Source: Lycocorax pyrrhopterus obiensis (taxonomy: Eukaryota > Chordata > Aves > Passeriformes > Paradisaeidae). From it: DNA of 64,000 nucleotides. The translations under genes were made by a program, and so were the position numbers. A model generated the notes under the pieces. That model worked only from the letters and a program-made list of their open reading frames with translations. It was not told the DNA's origin and did not search any database. Positions within the stretch are counted from its first letter, which is position 1; the number at the start of each line of letters is the position of its first letter. This document shows positions 1 through 13,000 of the stretch, piece by piece. The stretch is from positions 3,837,136-3,901,135 of the forward strand of contig JACSVZ010000024.1 in the NCBI GenBank assembly GCA_014706295.1, given 5' to 3'.

Positions 1-329
1 GGGACAGCCAGCTCCTCTGAGGCAGCAGGGACACAATGGAGCACAGGTGAGGTGCCTGTGACCCAGGTGAGGCATGACCTGAGGGACAGCATGGGAGCAC
101 TCACCTGCTGGCATGGAGCCCTGGGCCAGCAGCAGTCAGGATTCAGGACAGACTTCCTTGTTGCTGGAGGGCTCATGCTGTGTCCTTTGATTGTTTGTCT
201 GTGGTATCCATGCTGAGGGTTTGATCACATAATTGTGTTCCTTAAAAGCAAAGTTCAGCTGGATTGTGACCCTCAGGATGTTATAGAGCTTGGAACAGGC
301 AAGGGAAGCCTCATAGGCACTGGGCTGTG

Positions 330-795
330 CTATGATTCAGCACAGAAAGGACATTGACCTGTTGGAGTGAGTCCAGAGGAGGCACCAAGTTGATCAGAGG
401 GCTGGAGCACTTCTGCTATGAGAGAATTGGGGTTGTTCATCCTGGAGAAGAAAGCCTTCAGGGTGATGTAACTGCCCCTTCCAGTACCTGAATGGGCTAC
501 AAGAAGGATGGGCAGAGGCTATTTACAAGAACATCAAGTGACAGGACAAGGGGGAATGGCTTTACGCTGACGGAGGGCAGGGTTAGATAGGATATTAGGG
601 AGAAATTCCTCTCTGTGAGGGTGGGGAGGCCCTAGCACAGGTTGCCCAGAGAAGCTGTGGCTGTCCCATCTGTGGAAGTGTTCCAGGCCAGGTGGGATGG
701 GGCTTGGAGTGACCTGGGATAGTGAAAAGTCTCTTTGCCCATGGCAAGGGGGTGTAAGGGTCTTTAAGGTCCCTCCCAACCCAAACCAGTCTGTG
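330..795 (+). mobile_element. CR1 LINE 3' fragment
   Basis: The sequence contains GAGAAATTCCTCTCTGTGAGG, GCCCAGAGAAGCTGTGGCTG and GTCCCTCCCAACCCAAACCA, which are hallmarks of the avian CR1 3' end in sense orientation. It is 5'-truncated, as usual, and mutated, with no open reading frame. The left edge is approximate. Confidence 0.85.
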
Positions 796-2117
796 ACTAT
801 GAGTAAGGACAGCCCTGGGGATTGTACCTGAGCTGCCCACTGAGCTCAGGGGGGTGTTACCTGTGAAGAGGCTCCAGGTGCTCTGAGCAGGTACAGTGTG
901 TGTCTCCTTCCTGCCTGGGAGCTCCAGCTGGGAGCTCTTGCTGGACAGAGTAGGCTCTGCGTGTCCGTGGTCATTTTCTGTGTGAAACAGGCTTTTTTGG
1001 TTAATACTTTTTGGTGAGTGTGCAGTTCCTGTCAGTGTGTTGTCATGCTGCAAGCCCCAGTAGCGTAGGCCTGGCAGCATGTGCAGGAAACTTCAACACG
1101 TTTGTCTTCAGGTAGGGCCAGGTGAGTCACCGCTGTGAGAAACTGCAGCCACACCTCGCTGGGAAGTGTCAGCACGTGTGCGGGTCACGCCGCGCTCTGT
1201 GCACACAGAGGTCCTGCTGCAGGGGGTTATGGCATATTGATAGTGTCATAAGCAATAAATGAGAAATAAAACCTCGTAATACAACCCACCCTTCACCCCT
1301 GGTGGGGTTTAGAAGGTGAGCGCGGCCCGACCACAGGCACAGACCGGGTCAGGGACTCGTGTGCTGGGGCAGCGGTGCAGCCTCAAGTGCTGCAGCTGTA
1401 TTTCCAGGCTTCTGCTGTGAGGGTGTTGGGCTGGAATGGGGATTTTTCCTGGTGGCTGTGGCCTGTGCTTCAGCACGAAAGGGTTAAGCTGAGACTGGTG
1501 TTTATGTAACCAAAGAGGGAACTCCCAGGGATGAGTCCTTGGCTATCTCATGTGTTGATGCATCAGAAGGGCTTGAAGAAAGCCTGGCTTGTTGCTTGCG
1601 CCGTAATTACGCACTGGAACCCTGTGCTTCAGAGTTTCCCTGGCTGCCGGTGGAGGGGGGGGGGCGGTGCGGGATGGAATTTGCTTTCCCTGATGTGTGA
1701 CTTGGCCTGTGGAAGCCTTTTTTGTCCCTGAGGAGCTGGAGACTGACCATAGCTGGATGTGGCTGGAGGTAAGGTGTGCTGGGCTCCCATATGGGCTCCC
1801 AGGTACTGGCTGTGCCTTGTTCATGTGCCTGGGATTCAGCTGATCCGCAGGTTGGGCTGAGGAAGGAGGTTCTTCAGTGGGGGGGTTCAGCAGAGGCTAC
1901 CGGAGGTGTTTCTGTCTCCCAGCTTGTAGAGCTCAGCAAGTCCATACTTTCCTGGGTGCCTTCTGACAGCACAGGGCTGTCCCAGCCGCTCGTGCTGCAC
2001 CCATGCCCCAGGATTCTTCCTATTTCTCTGGGCAGAGAAACTCTGCGCCTGGTTTTGAGCGAACTTCTCGCTTAGGGAAGAAGTTGAATGAGTCTCCGCT
2101 CAGTTCCAAGAACCCTG

Positions 2118-2220
2118 TGAGTCAGGGCTCCGTTTCGGGAGCAGGCTTCCCTTCCCGGAAGGGCAGCGCAGCGGAACACAGGCTGTACTGAGTCATCCAA
2201 TGGGCTTTTTATATATATAT
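2118..2220 (+). promoter_or_regulatory. Cluster of AP-1, STAT, CCAAT and TATA-like motifs in an STK40 intron
   Basis: Two TGAGTCA sites (2118-2124, 2189-2195) flank a palindromic TTCCCGGAA (about 2151-2159). The second is followed by CCAAT at 2197-2201 and a TATATATA run at 2209-2220. The motifs are visible in the sequence; enhancer or promoter activity is only inferred, and the CCAAT-to-TATA spacing is unusually short for a core promoter. Confidence 0.35.
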
Positions 2221-5200
2221 GTTATTACTTCTCTTAGAGAACGGTTCAGCTTCCAGAGCCTTCAGTAATGTTAACATTCCTGCATAGGGAATCTCCCCCG
2301 TGCTGTGCAGAGGGAGGGGAGCGGAGCCCGCCCTGATGCCCCCGCTCCTCCTCCCCACATGCCCATGTGGGATGATGAGCAAGGAGCCAGGGAAGGGCTG
2401 AGGCTTCCCCTGTGCATTCCACATTATCTTTGGGGATGAAATTGTGCCTGGCTGATGTCAGGAAGGCTGAGCTGGCTGCAGGAGGAGGGACAGCGCAGAC
2501 AGGATGGGCCTGGTTTGACGCTGAAGAACAAAACAAAAGTCCTGTGACTGAAACTTTGAAGGACACTATGTCCAGAAAGTAACTTTTGCCTGATTAAGGG
2601 TCATTTAAATATTAAAATGCACATAAGCCTAGTGAAGTACATGCTGCCACACTTGACTTTATTGCTCAATGTCCGCCCCTAGGTCATGCTGTGTGTGACG
2701 TGGGAGGAAGAGGATGAGGGTGGGCTGTGGATGGGGGAGGCAGAAATTTCGCCTGGTGAGGAGGAAAAGCTAAAAAGCCCTTGGAGACACTGGGTGGGCG
2801 GCTCTCCTCTCCCTGCTCCCAGGGTGGAATGATGCCTTCTTGGTGTGCTCCTGGTCTCTGAGGACCAGCTAGAACACAAGGGGTGTGTTTTTGACCAAAT
2901 TTCATACACTTAATGCAACAGCCTGCTTTCCTTGGGATCTGCCCCGCCAGCATTCCCTTTAATCCCCCAGCCAGTGACTCCTCCACAGGCCTGCCTGATC
3001 CAAACTCCGCCTGTTCTCAGGGAAGCTTTTCCAATGAGAACCGAGACTCTGTCCCTGGGAGTGCTGATGACTTGGGTCTGAGCTGTTTCTGGCTGGGTTT
3101 GCCCGGGAAGGAGTGAGGCAACACTGGGATTGTCGCTCCTTGCAGTGACACCAACCTGCTGGTGTTCCATGCAAGAAGCTGGGCTGTGTTCCAGCTTTTA
3201 CCCATTTAATATTTTGTTCATGGAGGTTTTTTAGGTCGTGTCCAACACAGCTTCCTGTGAGCCAGGCTTAAATGTGAAATTGGATTAACCCTCACTGATA
3301 AATACTGCCCACTGTGGTATTTGGGTGGGAAAAGGTGCAGCCTGATGCTGCTCATGTGATTCCCTTTTTTAGCTTCATTTTTGCAAACATGAAGGCTGCA
3401 CAGAGAGGGACAAAAACCTGTGGAGCAGATCTCCAGCTTCATCCCAAATGCTACAGCTTTTGGCTTCAGGAGAGAACGCTGGACAGGAATGCCGCTGTGT
3501 TGGGTGGCAGGATGTCTCCCATCTGTGGGCACCAGAGGCAGGTCCCTGGAATGGTGTGAGCTCCTCGAAGGAGCTTCTTCTCAGCAGTCCTGAACTTCCA
3601 GCAGGTGCTCTTGGGCTCTGTCACCTGCTGCTGGTTCCCAACTCATCCACTGCCTTATTCACTATGATCAGCTCATCACAGCAGTGCGGTTGAGCACTTT
3701 TGGAGTTCTCAGTCGTCACACTAGAAGTGTCACCACCACTGAGCTTGTGTTGTGCCCTTGGTGCAAGATGAACCCCCTGAAAGTGAGGTGGGTGCTGGAT
3801 CCAGAGCCGTGAGTGGTTTCTGTGCTGCTGAGTAATTCTGCTCATGCCCCAAAGGTACCTTTTCCAGCTCCAGCTCTGAGCTGTGGCTGCTGGACTGCAG
3901 GACCTGCTTGTTCCTTATTCTGGGATGCAAAGGGCAGTTTCCTCATCTCATGTTTTTTGTTGTTACACTGGGCACCGGGACATACAGTACTTCAGGAATT
4001 AGACAATTTCCTTAAGCTACATAATTAAAAGACATTACATTTAGGTCTCCAAATGAATTGATTCATAATTCTATTAAAGCCATAGCTAGCAGAGTGAGAG
4101 GCTTTGGACACTTCTCCAGTGAGATGTTTGATACATCCAGTGTGTGACATCTAAATTAAGTATGAATTTCTGTGCTGGACGTGTAACTTTGTCCGTGTGA
4201 GGGACCATTTTTGTTCTGATGGCAGGACAAGGGAAGAGAGTGGTTTGATTCAGTTTGGATTTGGGGGGAAGGGATGACTCTATCCACGGACAGCTGGGAC
4301 TTTCCAGTTCTTGAGACTGAAAAGAAAAAAAATCATTTTAACATCAGCAGGATAAGTCTTGAGAGAGAGCCTCCTACATCTCTGCAAGGAACCCGGATAA
4401 ACCCATGTTTAAAACACTCCATCCCAGGGACAATGATATCAGATAATGGTCTGACCTGAACTCTGTTAACTCCTAGCATGATAAAAAACTGCTGGTGGTG
4501 GCGAGGAGTGTCTTGGTGCTCACTCGAGTGTGTTTGAGATGCTGTTAAGCCCAGGCAGAGGCTGCATGGCGGGGGTTGAAGTGGAGCCTGTGTTTGTCCT
4601 TGTGTTTGTCCCTGCTCCGAAGGTCTGTCCTGCGTCACTTTGGAGATTGGTGACATGGGAGTTTGTCCTGCAGTGCAGGGACTGAACTTTCAGAGCCCTT
4701 TTATTCTCTCATGTGATACCAGGAGCTTCAATCCTTTTCCAAACCCAAACACACACAGATGTTTGGGGCCGTAAAAGTTCAGTGCATCCTGTGTTATCAT
4801 AATCAGAATAATCCAGAACCGCGGTATCAAGTGTATCTCATTTCACATTACAGAGTCCTCGACCTTTTGCCCATCCAGCCTTCTCCAAGGTGATGACTCC
4901 TGTCTCCTGAGACGTTGGAAAACCTAGTTTGGAAGAAGAGTAACGATACAGTTGATGCTGAACTACGTGAGTCCTCGGGTTGTTTTGTTTACTATAACAC
5001 CATTTGCCCCAGCAAGCCTGTCCAGCCTGGATGGCACAGTGGGTTTATCCCAGAGTTCCTGTGCAGGGGGTTTCTCCAGTGGAAATGTTACTTACATGTT
5101 TCCAGCAGAGGTGGTGGTGTACAAGGAGCGGAGGAGTTTCTAAGGATGTTGGGTCAGGGATGCGGAACGAACCGAGCAAGGAGAACATGGGGTTCAGAAC

Positions 5201-6935
5201 TGTGTTCTGTTCAGCTCACTGGGATGGTGACACTGCTCTGTGAAGGTGCTGGCAGTCGGGAGTGCGAGGATGCAAAGTCTGCTGCAAGACTCCTCCCTTT
5301 ATCTCCTGGCTATCGCTGGTCCTGGACGGGTGCTGCTGGATGAATCAATGCAGTGAGATCAGCCTGTGTCCACAGAAAGGGCGGGACTGCCGGAGGGTGA
5401 ACTTCACTCAGAGGGAGGTGATTTATCAATCTCTTAGGTGGTGGAACAGCGGGGCTCTTCTAAAACAAATATGTACCACCCAAAAATTATTTTCTCCTGT
5501 CTGTTGTAGTAACCTCTTAGGGGAGATTTTTTCCAGGATTGAGTTTGAGTAAGGAAATGGAGCTGTGCTTGGTTCCTCTTCTCACCTACCCCCCCAAAGT
5601 CTCTTTAAAAAGTGAGAGCACAGATATTGAATGTGTAGATGTTTGTGAAAGTCTTTGAAGCTATTTTGCAAAAGCTAGAGGTGAAGAGGAGGTGTACTGG
5701 GAGCAAAGCTTCCGTTGGCTGGAGCTGATGGATGTGGAGAGCTCACAGCACACTGGGGGCAGCCCAGCAGCTCATCTGAGAGGTGCTTTTCCAGCTACAC
5801 TGAAACAAGACTTTTCTTTAGAGAAGGAAGTGTTTTAGTCATAAACCTTGAATCTATTTGGCCCTTTAGGTCTTGGTTGTGCAATACTGACCCAAATTCT
5901 CTTTAGATTTCTGAGCAGTAGAAAATGCATGTTGGAAATCAGACTTCCTGCACTACCTGAATAAGGAGGTGGTAGTTGAGTTTTCAGTTGTTGGTGTTGA
6001 ATAGTGGTGATGTGTGGACCTTGAATAAATTCCTGGATGCAAACCATCAGATTCACATTTAATAGATCAAATTTTTTTTTGCCCATTGTGGTTGTGCAGG
6101 AAAACACACGTGTTGTCACCAGTGTTGCCTTTCACTGCAGTGTCCATTGGGGCCTTTAATAGTGTGTTAGTTTTGAATACAGCATCGATTCCTGCACATG
6201 GAGGCAGAGGTGACAGGGTTTTATGTGCTGGACTCCAAATTCCAGCTGCACGGGATGTAGATAGATGGAGATGTAATAAAGTCAGAGCCTAACAAGGTAC
6301 AAGGAGAGAGGGGACTTTTTTTCAAGGCTAAAAATACATTTTTGAAAAATCGTTGTGAACTGAGCTGAATCTCACAATAACTATTGTGCTTGTTTTCTAT
6401 GCCCTTGTTGGGAAAGGTGAAAGATACTAATTTTTGTGGTCAGTTTTGTGCATTCTTACTGTTTGAGGAACAGACTTGAGCTTCTGAGGGACTCAATGGG
6501 TGGCTGCGATGCCTTGTGTGGATCCTCTGCAGAGGAACCCCCAAAATCCCCCGGGCTGCAGCAGCAGACACCCATACACAGGGCTTACTTGGGCATCTTC
6601 TTTCAGAGCTTTTGGAATATGTTAATTTGCAAACTTGTTTTTGCTGTAAAACAAGCTTTAATTATCTTGACTTGTTCCCACTATGTCTCTCAAACAACTG
6701 TTGTAGGAAATGTTGCCCTGAATAACGAGGCTGATTTATGCCTTGAGAACTGCTCTGAGCCTGCAGCCCACCCCTGGTCTGTCAGCAGGGAGCCAGGGCT
6801 GTGTGTAGACACACAAGTGGGCAGAGCCACCAGTGCATCTGTAGGTGAGAGCCTTCCAGTACAAATCAGGGATAGCAGGAGAAAATAACTCGGTGGCTCA
6901 TCAGATGGATCTCTCTTCTCTTTCAAGAGCCGAGG

Positions 6936-7047
6936 ATGAAGCGGCGAGCATCGGACAGAGGAGCCGGGGAAACATCCGCTAAGGCAAAGGCTCTGTGCGC
7001 AGGGATTTCTGGGAATAACGCCAAGAGAGCAGGTCCTTTCATCCTGG
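6936..7047 (+). CDS. STK40: STK40 coding exon 1 (residues 1-37)
   Basis: The exon opens at about 6928 after a TTTCAAG acceptor, so 8 bp of 5' UTR precede the ATG. It ends ATC CTG G|gtaagc in phase 1. It encodes the basic N-terminus ending GPFIL. Confidence 0.95.
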
Positions 7048-10000
7048 GTAAGCAGGGAGGGGGCTCTGCAGTTGGCAAGGTGGCTGCTGGTGGCAAAACT
7101 GAAAACAAAAGGCACTGTGGAATGAGAGGAAAGCAGGTGTGTAACTCAGTGTCTTATCTGAGAGTGTGGGTCGCTGGATGTGCAGAGCAGCAGCCTGAGA
7201 GCTCCTGCAGCTGGCCAAGCTGAGGAGACCAGGGTTGCCAATGCAACAAGGCAGGCAGGGCTTGGGAGAGAAATATGAGATCTTGATTTTACCCTCTTGG
7301 GGTTTTTTTGGTTGATTAAAAAAAACCAGTTTTTTTAAACTCTGTTCTTAAACTTTGTTAAAGACCAAATTCATTGGGGGGCTTTTTCATTAGATCTGCT
7401 GACCTGGAATGTATTGTCACATCAGCGTGGGGACAACTTAATAATTCACTAGTGGTCACTTGAAGTGGTATGTGCCAAGGCAAAGCCACTCTGCCAGCTC
7501 TGGAGAGTTGCTAGAATACTTGTTGGTTCAGAACTGGTTATATAAACTGTCAGAAATCATGGACTTTACATTGGAAACTAATGGATAATCAATTGGAGCT
7601 AACTAATTTAAAGTGAGGAGTGGAGACTGTATGTTAACTTGAAATCTGGGCTAATTTGGACACCCCTGGGCCATCCCTGCAGAGGTGGCAGCTGTGTTCC
7701 CAGGTGTGGCAGTAACAGTTGCCATGGGTGTTGCTGTGAATGTAAGAGCTGTGTGGTTCAGGCATGCAGAAATTAGGATTTCTGCAAACGGCTGGGCCAT
7801 GTGTGGGCTTTGATAAATGTTTCTCCAGGGAACAATTGAAACACTGTCCCAAAAGGTTTCAGAGTTCAAGACCCTTTTTTTTTTTTTTTTGGCTTTAGAT
7901 TTGTGAAAATGCACTCAAGCTCCTGCAAAAACGGGAACTTGGTGCAAGCAAACATAACTGGTGACAGCTGATGTAACCCGGGTTAGTCACTGCTGCTGGA
8001 GGGAAAACAAGTCTATTTCTGCTTTGTGCTGTAGGTCCACGTTTAGGTAACTCCCCTGTGCCAAGTATTGTTCAGTGTTTGGCAAGAAAGGACGGGACAG
8101 ATGACTTTTATCAGCTGAAGGTAAGCAAACTGCAGGCTCCCAGACCTTCAGGGCTCTCCAGCTCTTGTGCTGAAGCACTTGGGCAGTGAGTGGGTGGTGT
8201 CGGCTGAACCAGTGCAGTCGGACACGGCTGCTGTGGCTTCCCTTTGGCAGGGCAGTGCTGCCAGATGCAGATCTGTGTCCGTATCAGCCCTGAGATGAGG
8301 CCTCTGCTGCTGTGCTGCTCTCCCAGAGCCCTTGGATCTGTGCCTGAATAGGGCAGCTCCAGGAGAAAAAAAGCACCTGGGATATTTGCAAACAGCCACC
8401 TTTCCATGTTAATGAAGCTGCTGCTGTGTGTTCTGCATGGATGGTGCTGAGTTCAGACAGGCCTGTGGCAAGGACACAACCATCAGAGCAATTACACCAG
8501 CTGTTAAACACATGGGAATGCCAAAAATGAGAGAGGGCTGGGGGCATTTGGGTGTCTCTGGGAACTGTAAAGGCCTTTTCCCTTTTCCTGAAGATTCTCA
8601 CCTTAGAAGAAAGGGGTGATAAAGGAATAGAAACCCAGGAGGAGCGACAGGGCAAGATGCTGCTGCACACGGAGTATTCTCTTCTTTCCCTGCTCCACAA
8701 CCAGGAAGGAGTGGTCCATCATCACGGGCTCTTCCAGGTACACTTGGTCACCATCCAGGCTGGGGCAATGCCAGGGATTGCTGATGGATTGAGCTGCTTT
8801 TGTTTAATGTACAGTTCGTGCTGACCCTGCACTTGTGTGTCCAAGTACCAGCACTCTGAGGTTAACCACTTCTGCTTCAAACAGGAGCTCTGGAGCGTAC
8901 AGGAGGATTTTGGGAAATGTGAGAACATTCACGGATGGGACAGGCACTCAGCACTCCCCCTTCAAACAGAACAACAGCTGTTTCACTGGCAAATTAATTA
9001 GCACCTTTTAGAATTAAATTTCTGCTTTTTGGTGCTGTTTATAACTTGTAAGAGGGGACAAATAGCCAAAAAATTGTTTCAGCAGGTTAAACCAGTCACT
9101 GTGCTGGTCAGTTTTTGTGTGAGTGAATTGTGTTGCTGTTGGTGCCTTGAGGGCTGTTCACTGATGTGAGGGGCTGATAGCAATTACTGCTTTGGGTGTT
9201 GGTACTGCCTGACTTGCTGGTTACATTTTGTCAGCACACTTTTCACTTGAGACCATCTGTACTAAGTGTTAAATAAGCCAAATGTCTGGTTCAGCTGTGT
9301 CTTGTTTCATGTCATGGAAGAACTGCTAATTGTGCCTTGAGATTTCTGTTCTTCTCATGAATGGTGTGTTGGATCCCTACTGTCCCCAGAGGCTGCTCCA
9401 CTGCAGAGTTGTCCTGGGTTCAGCTCAAGGTGTCTATGTGCATAAAGAGCGTTAGTGCTGATGTGCACACAGAGCCACATCGCAGAGACTTCCTCTGCCT
9501 TCTGCACTCCTCCTCCTCCTCCTAGGAAAAGTTCTTCCCTGTGAGGGTGGGGAGGCCCTGGCACAGGCTGCCCCGAGCAGCTGTGGCTGCCCCATCCCTG
9601 GAAGTGTCCAAGGCCAGGTTGGACGGGGTTTGGAGCAATCTGGGATAGTGGAAGGTGTCCCTGCCCATGGCAGGGGATGGAATGAGATGAACTTTAAGTT
9701 GCCTCCAACCCAAACCAGTCTGGGATTCTGTGATTCATTAAATAGAGCTCCTGTATCTTTTTGAAATCCTACCTTGGGGCAAAGACCAAGCACTGTGATT
9801 GGATTTGCTTATTTTGAGATCACCCCCCAGTTATCCAGTTATTTATTCTGCCAGGCTCTGTGCATGTGCCCTGGAGCTTCCCTGAGGGGTTGCTTCTGTG
9901 TTTGCCTCCCCGCAGGACCGAGCTTGTGAAATCATAGAAGATCTCGAAGCCAACAGGATGGTCAGAAAGATGAAGAAGCGCATTTGCCTGGTGTTGGACT

Positions 10001-13000
10001 GTCTCTGTGCTCACGATTTCAGTGACAAAACAGCAGATCTGATCAATCTGCAGCATTATGTCATTAAAGAGAAGAGACTCAGCGAGCGAGAGACCGTGGT
10101 GATATTTTATGACGTGGTACGAGTGGTAGAAGCATTACACAAGGTGAGAGCTTGGTTCTCCCTTCCAGTACTGGGAGGCAGAGTTTTCCCACATTAGAAC
10201 AGCACATGCTTCAAAACTTCCTGGGGCAGGCAGTGGCCAGGTTACAGGGCATGGGTGTTAACAGTGTTCTGTGTAAGACCTCGTGCCCCAAGCCCTAAAC
10301 AGCATTCCCTTCCCTCCCTGCTCCTCACATTTCTGGATGATAATGTGGTGTTTGTGGGCTGTGGAGAGGGGCCAGCTGGGCTGAGGGCACATCAGGTGAA
10401 CCACAGTGTTGTGGTAACCTCAGACCGGGGCAGTCAAAGATGAGAGCAGAGCCTGATCAAACACAGGAAACAGAAACTGTTTGCTTGTGAAGCAAGATAA
10501 ATCACAGTGAAAGAATTGATGTGAGATCAGAACCTCAAGCTACAAGTTTCGAGATCAATGAACTGGAAACTATTGTAATAAAAATGGATTCTGCTGATGT
10601 TTGACTCGTTCCCCTGTGACACAGGACACTTGTCCTGCCTTGGCAGGGCAGTGCAGCGTGGGTCTGTTAAAGGAATGCTCATCAGATTGCTCTAACCAAG
10701 CCTGGACACTTCAGTTTCAGGTCTCTTAGGTACACTCAGTCTGTCTTTGTGTTCAAAGTAGCAAATTTGTTTGTTCTGTCCTGATCACAATCAAAAGTGA
10801 AGGGCATAAAGTACCCAGGGTGGAACCTGACCTGAAACCTTGACCTGGCTTATTTCAGAGAGTGCAGATGCCATGATTTGTTTTTAGTGCTCTTTTTAGT
10901 GTCCAAGTATGAAATTTATACCTCTACAACAAATAGGCTTTTGCTCACATAATATTCTTATATTTTTTACAGAAAAATATTGTGCATAGAGACTTGAAAC
11001 TAGGAAACATGGTGCTAAACAAAAGGTAAGTCTGCTGGAGAGCTGCTGGCCTGGCAGTGGTCTTGTTTCTTCCCTGAAGCAGATTTCTAGTACAAACACA
11101 GCCAAAGGCAGCACTTGTTGAGTGCCCTTGTGCACTCAGCCCTCAAGGAGGGTGAGGGAAAGGGGAGCAGGCTGTACAAAAATACAAATCCAGCTCAAAG
11201 TTATATAAGTTAATCTCCAAAAATGAATTTAGCCCTACCTAGACAGTTCACTTCTCCCACCCAGCTTAGTGACCCCTTGTCAGGACTTTTTTTTTGGATT
11301 CTAACTGCTGAAAAGTGAATTTTATAGTAACTTAGTAACCTGCAAGAGAAGTACTGATTTTATATATATTAAAAAAAAAAACAACAAAAAAGCATGGTGT
11401 TTGGTTCTGTCCCATCATTCACCCTCCATCGTGCTGAAGGCATTCCCAGCCCTGCCGGCTGTGCTACAATCACAGCAGTGTTAGATCTGACTGCTGCACT
11501 GCTGTGTTTTTGCTAGCAGTGAAATATTGACTTATCTAAACAAAAGCACTTCTGTCCAGTGTGTATTTGTGTATGAAATGGCTCCCTTGTTCCATTCGCT
11601 GGTTTGGCGGGAGCCTCTGGAGCCTGGCAGGTGCTGGATGCTGGTGCAGACCCAGAGGGACCAGCCCAGAGAGGGGCAGGGGCTCAGCAGGAACTCAGGG
11701 CAGGGGGTGGTGGCCTGGCTCTGCTTGGTGGCTCTTTGGAGCTGCTCAGTGCCTTGGGGTCTGTGTTATTTAGCTGGCAGCCTAGTTCAGCTCAGATCCT
11801 CTGCTCTCTCCTCCAGGATTACATTACTGACTAAATATTTTGCACTAACTTGAAGAATGAGTGGAATTCATCCTTTTCATACTGTCTGGGTTTCTGTGGA
11901 ATGAATAAAAAGCGGGAAGGCTGGAGTTCTGCAGGCTTTGAGTCTACAAAGCTTGCAGGTTTGCTGGGCTCACAGCTTGCTGCTTTCTCCTCCCTAACAC
12001 TGAAAGGAAACAGGTTTTATCTACAGAGCTTGAACTTCTTGGTTCCCCCCCACACACACACGCAGCAGCTGCTGCTTCTCAGGGCCACCTCTAAGTTGTT
12101 TCAAGTTGTTTCTGTAGTTTCTGTAGAGCTGCTGTAAGATAAATCTCTTCTGCTTGCTGCTTTGATTCTCCTCCTTGCTGGAAGAGGCAGACAAAGGTTG
12201 GTGCTTTAAGGGGTCCATGCAGAACTTTCCTTCTTTTCTGGGCACTGAGTGCAGGGGAGCACCCCACAGATGGGGCTGCCCCCAGGGCCCCACTAGCAGG
12301 GGGAGGTATTTGAAGCTTTGAACACACTTGCCAGAGTCACTCTTTGTGTTATATCTCTGCTTTTGCTTTTTACTAACAAGCCCATCAGCGTTGGTGAGGG
12401 AAAGCTGCAGCCTGTGAGTCACGGGAAAGGGTGGGAGAGGCGTAAGAACGATCTCCATGGAGAGGAGCAGTCGATAAGGCTGAGCAGAACCGCTTGTTCT
12501 GCTCCAGCCATGCTCACAAAGAGCCAGGTCCCTTCTCCTGGCAGGGAATGAAGGTAACAATGTGGCACACTGCAAGGGCCTGGCAGGCACGTCCCACCTC
12601 ACCTGGAGGTCCCTCAGACCTTGTCCCCCACAGACATTAAAGCCTCTCAGGTTTCCCCATTAGCCAGTGCAGGAGTTGGGTGATTACAGATTAGATCAAA
12701 TTTCAGGGAGTAAGTAGAACCAAGCAACCCTGAACATTTTAGTGTCCTATAGAACACTTAGTCTTTTAAATCCTTAACAAGTCCTGCAGCTTGTTATTCA
12801 GCCAGGGAAGTCTCCTGACAGTTGAAGCTAACACTTCTTAAACACAAATCTGTCTGTTTTAATAACCAGCTCTCCATGGCCAACCCACACTTGGTTCTAT
12901 TTCATTTGTCTGTGAGACTGGCTGGAAATGTATCTTGGTTATTGTGACTGACTTAATCCATTCTCTCAGGCTCTAGTTGTGAAATACTTTTCAATAAATG

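Larger units (their letters stand above)
1..6927 (+). other. STK40: STK40 5' intron (no coding sequence seen)
   Basis: The coding start lies in an internal exon with a good acceptor at 6926-6927, so this stretch is the tail of an intron whose 5' exon is left of the window. It holds one CR1 fragment and a cluster of transcription-factor-like motifs near 2.1-2.2 kb. Short open frames here lack recognisable similarity and are treated as chance. Confidence 0.75.
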
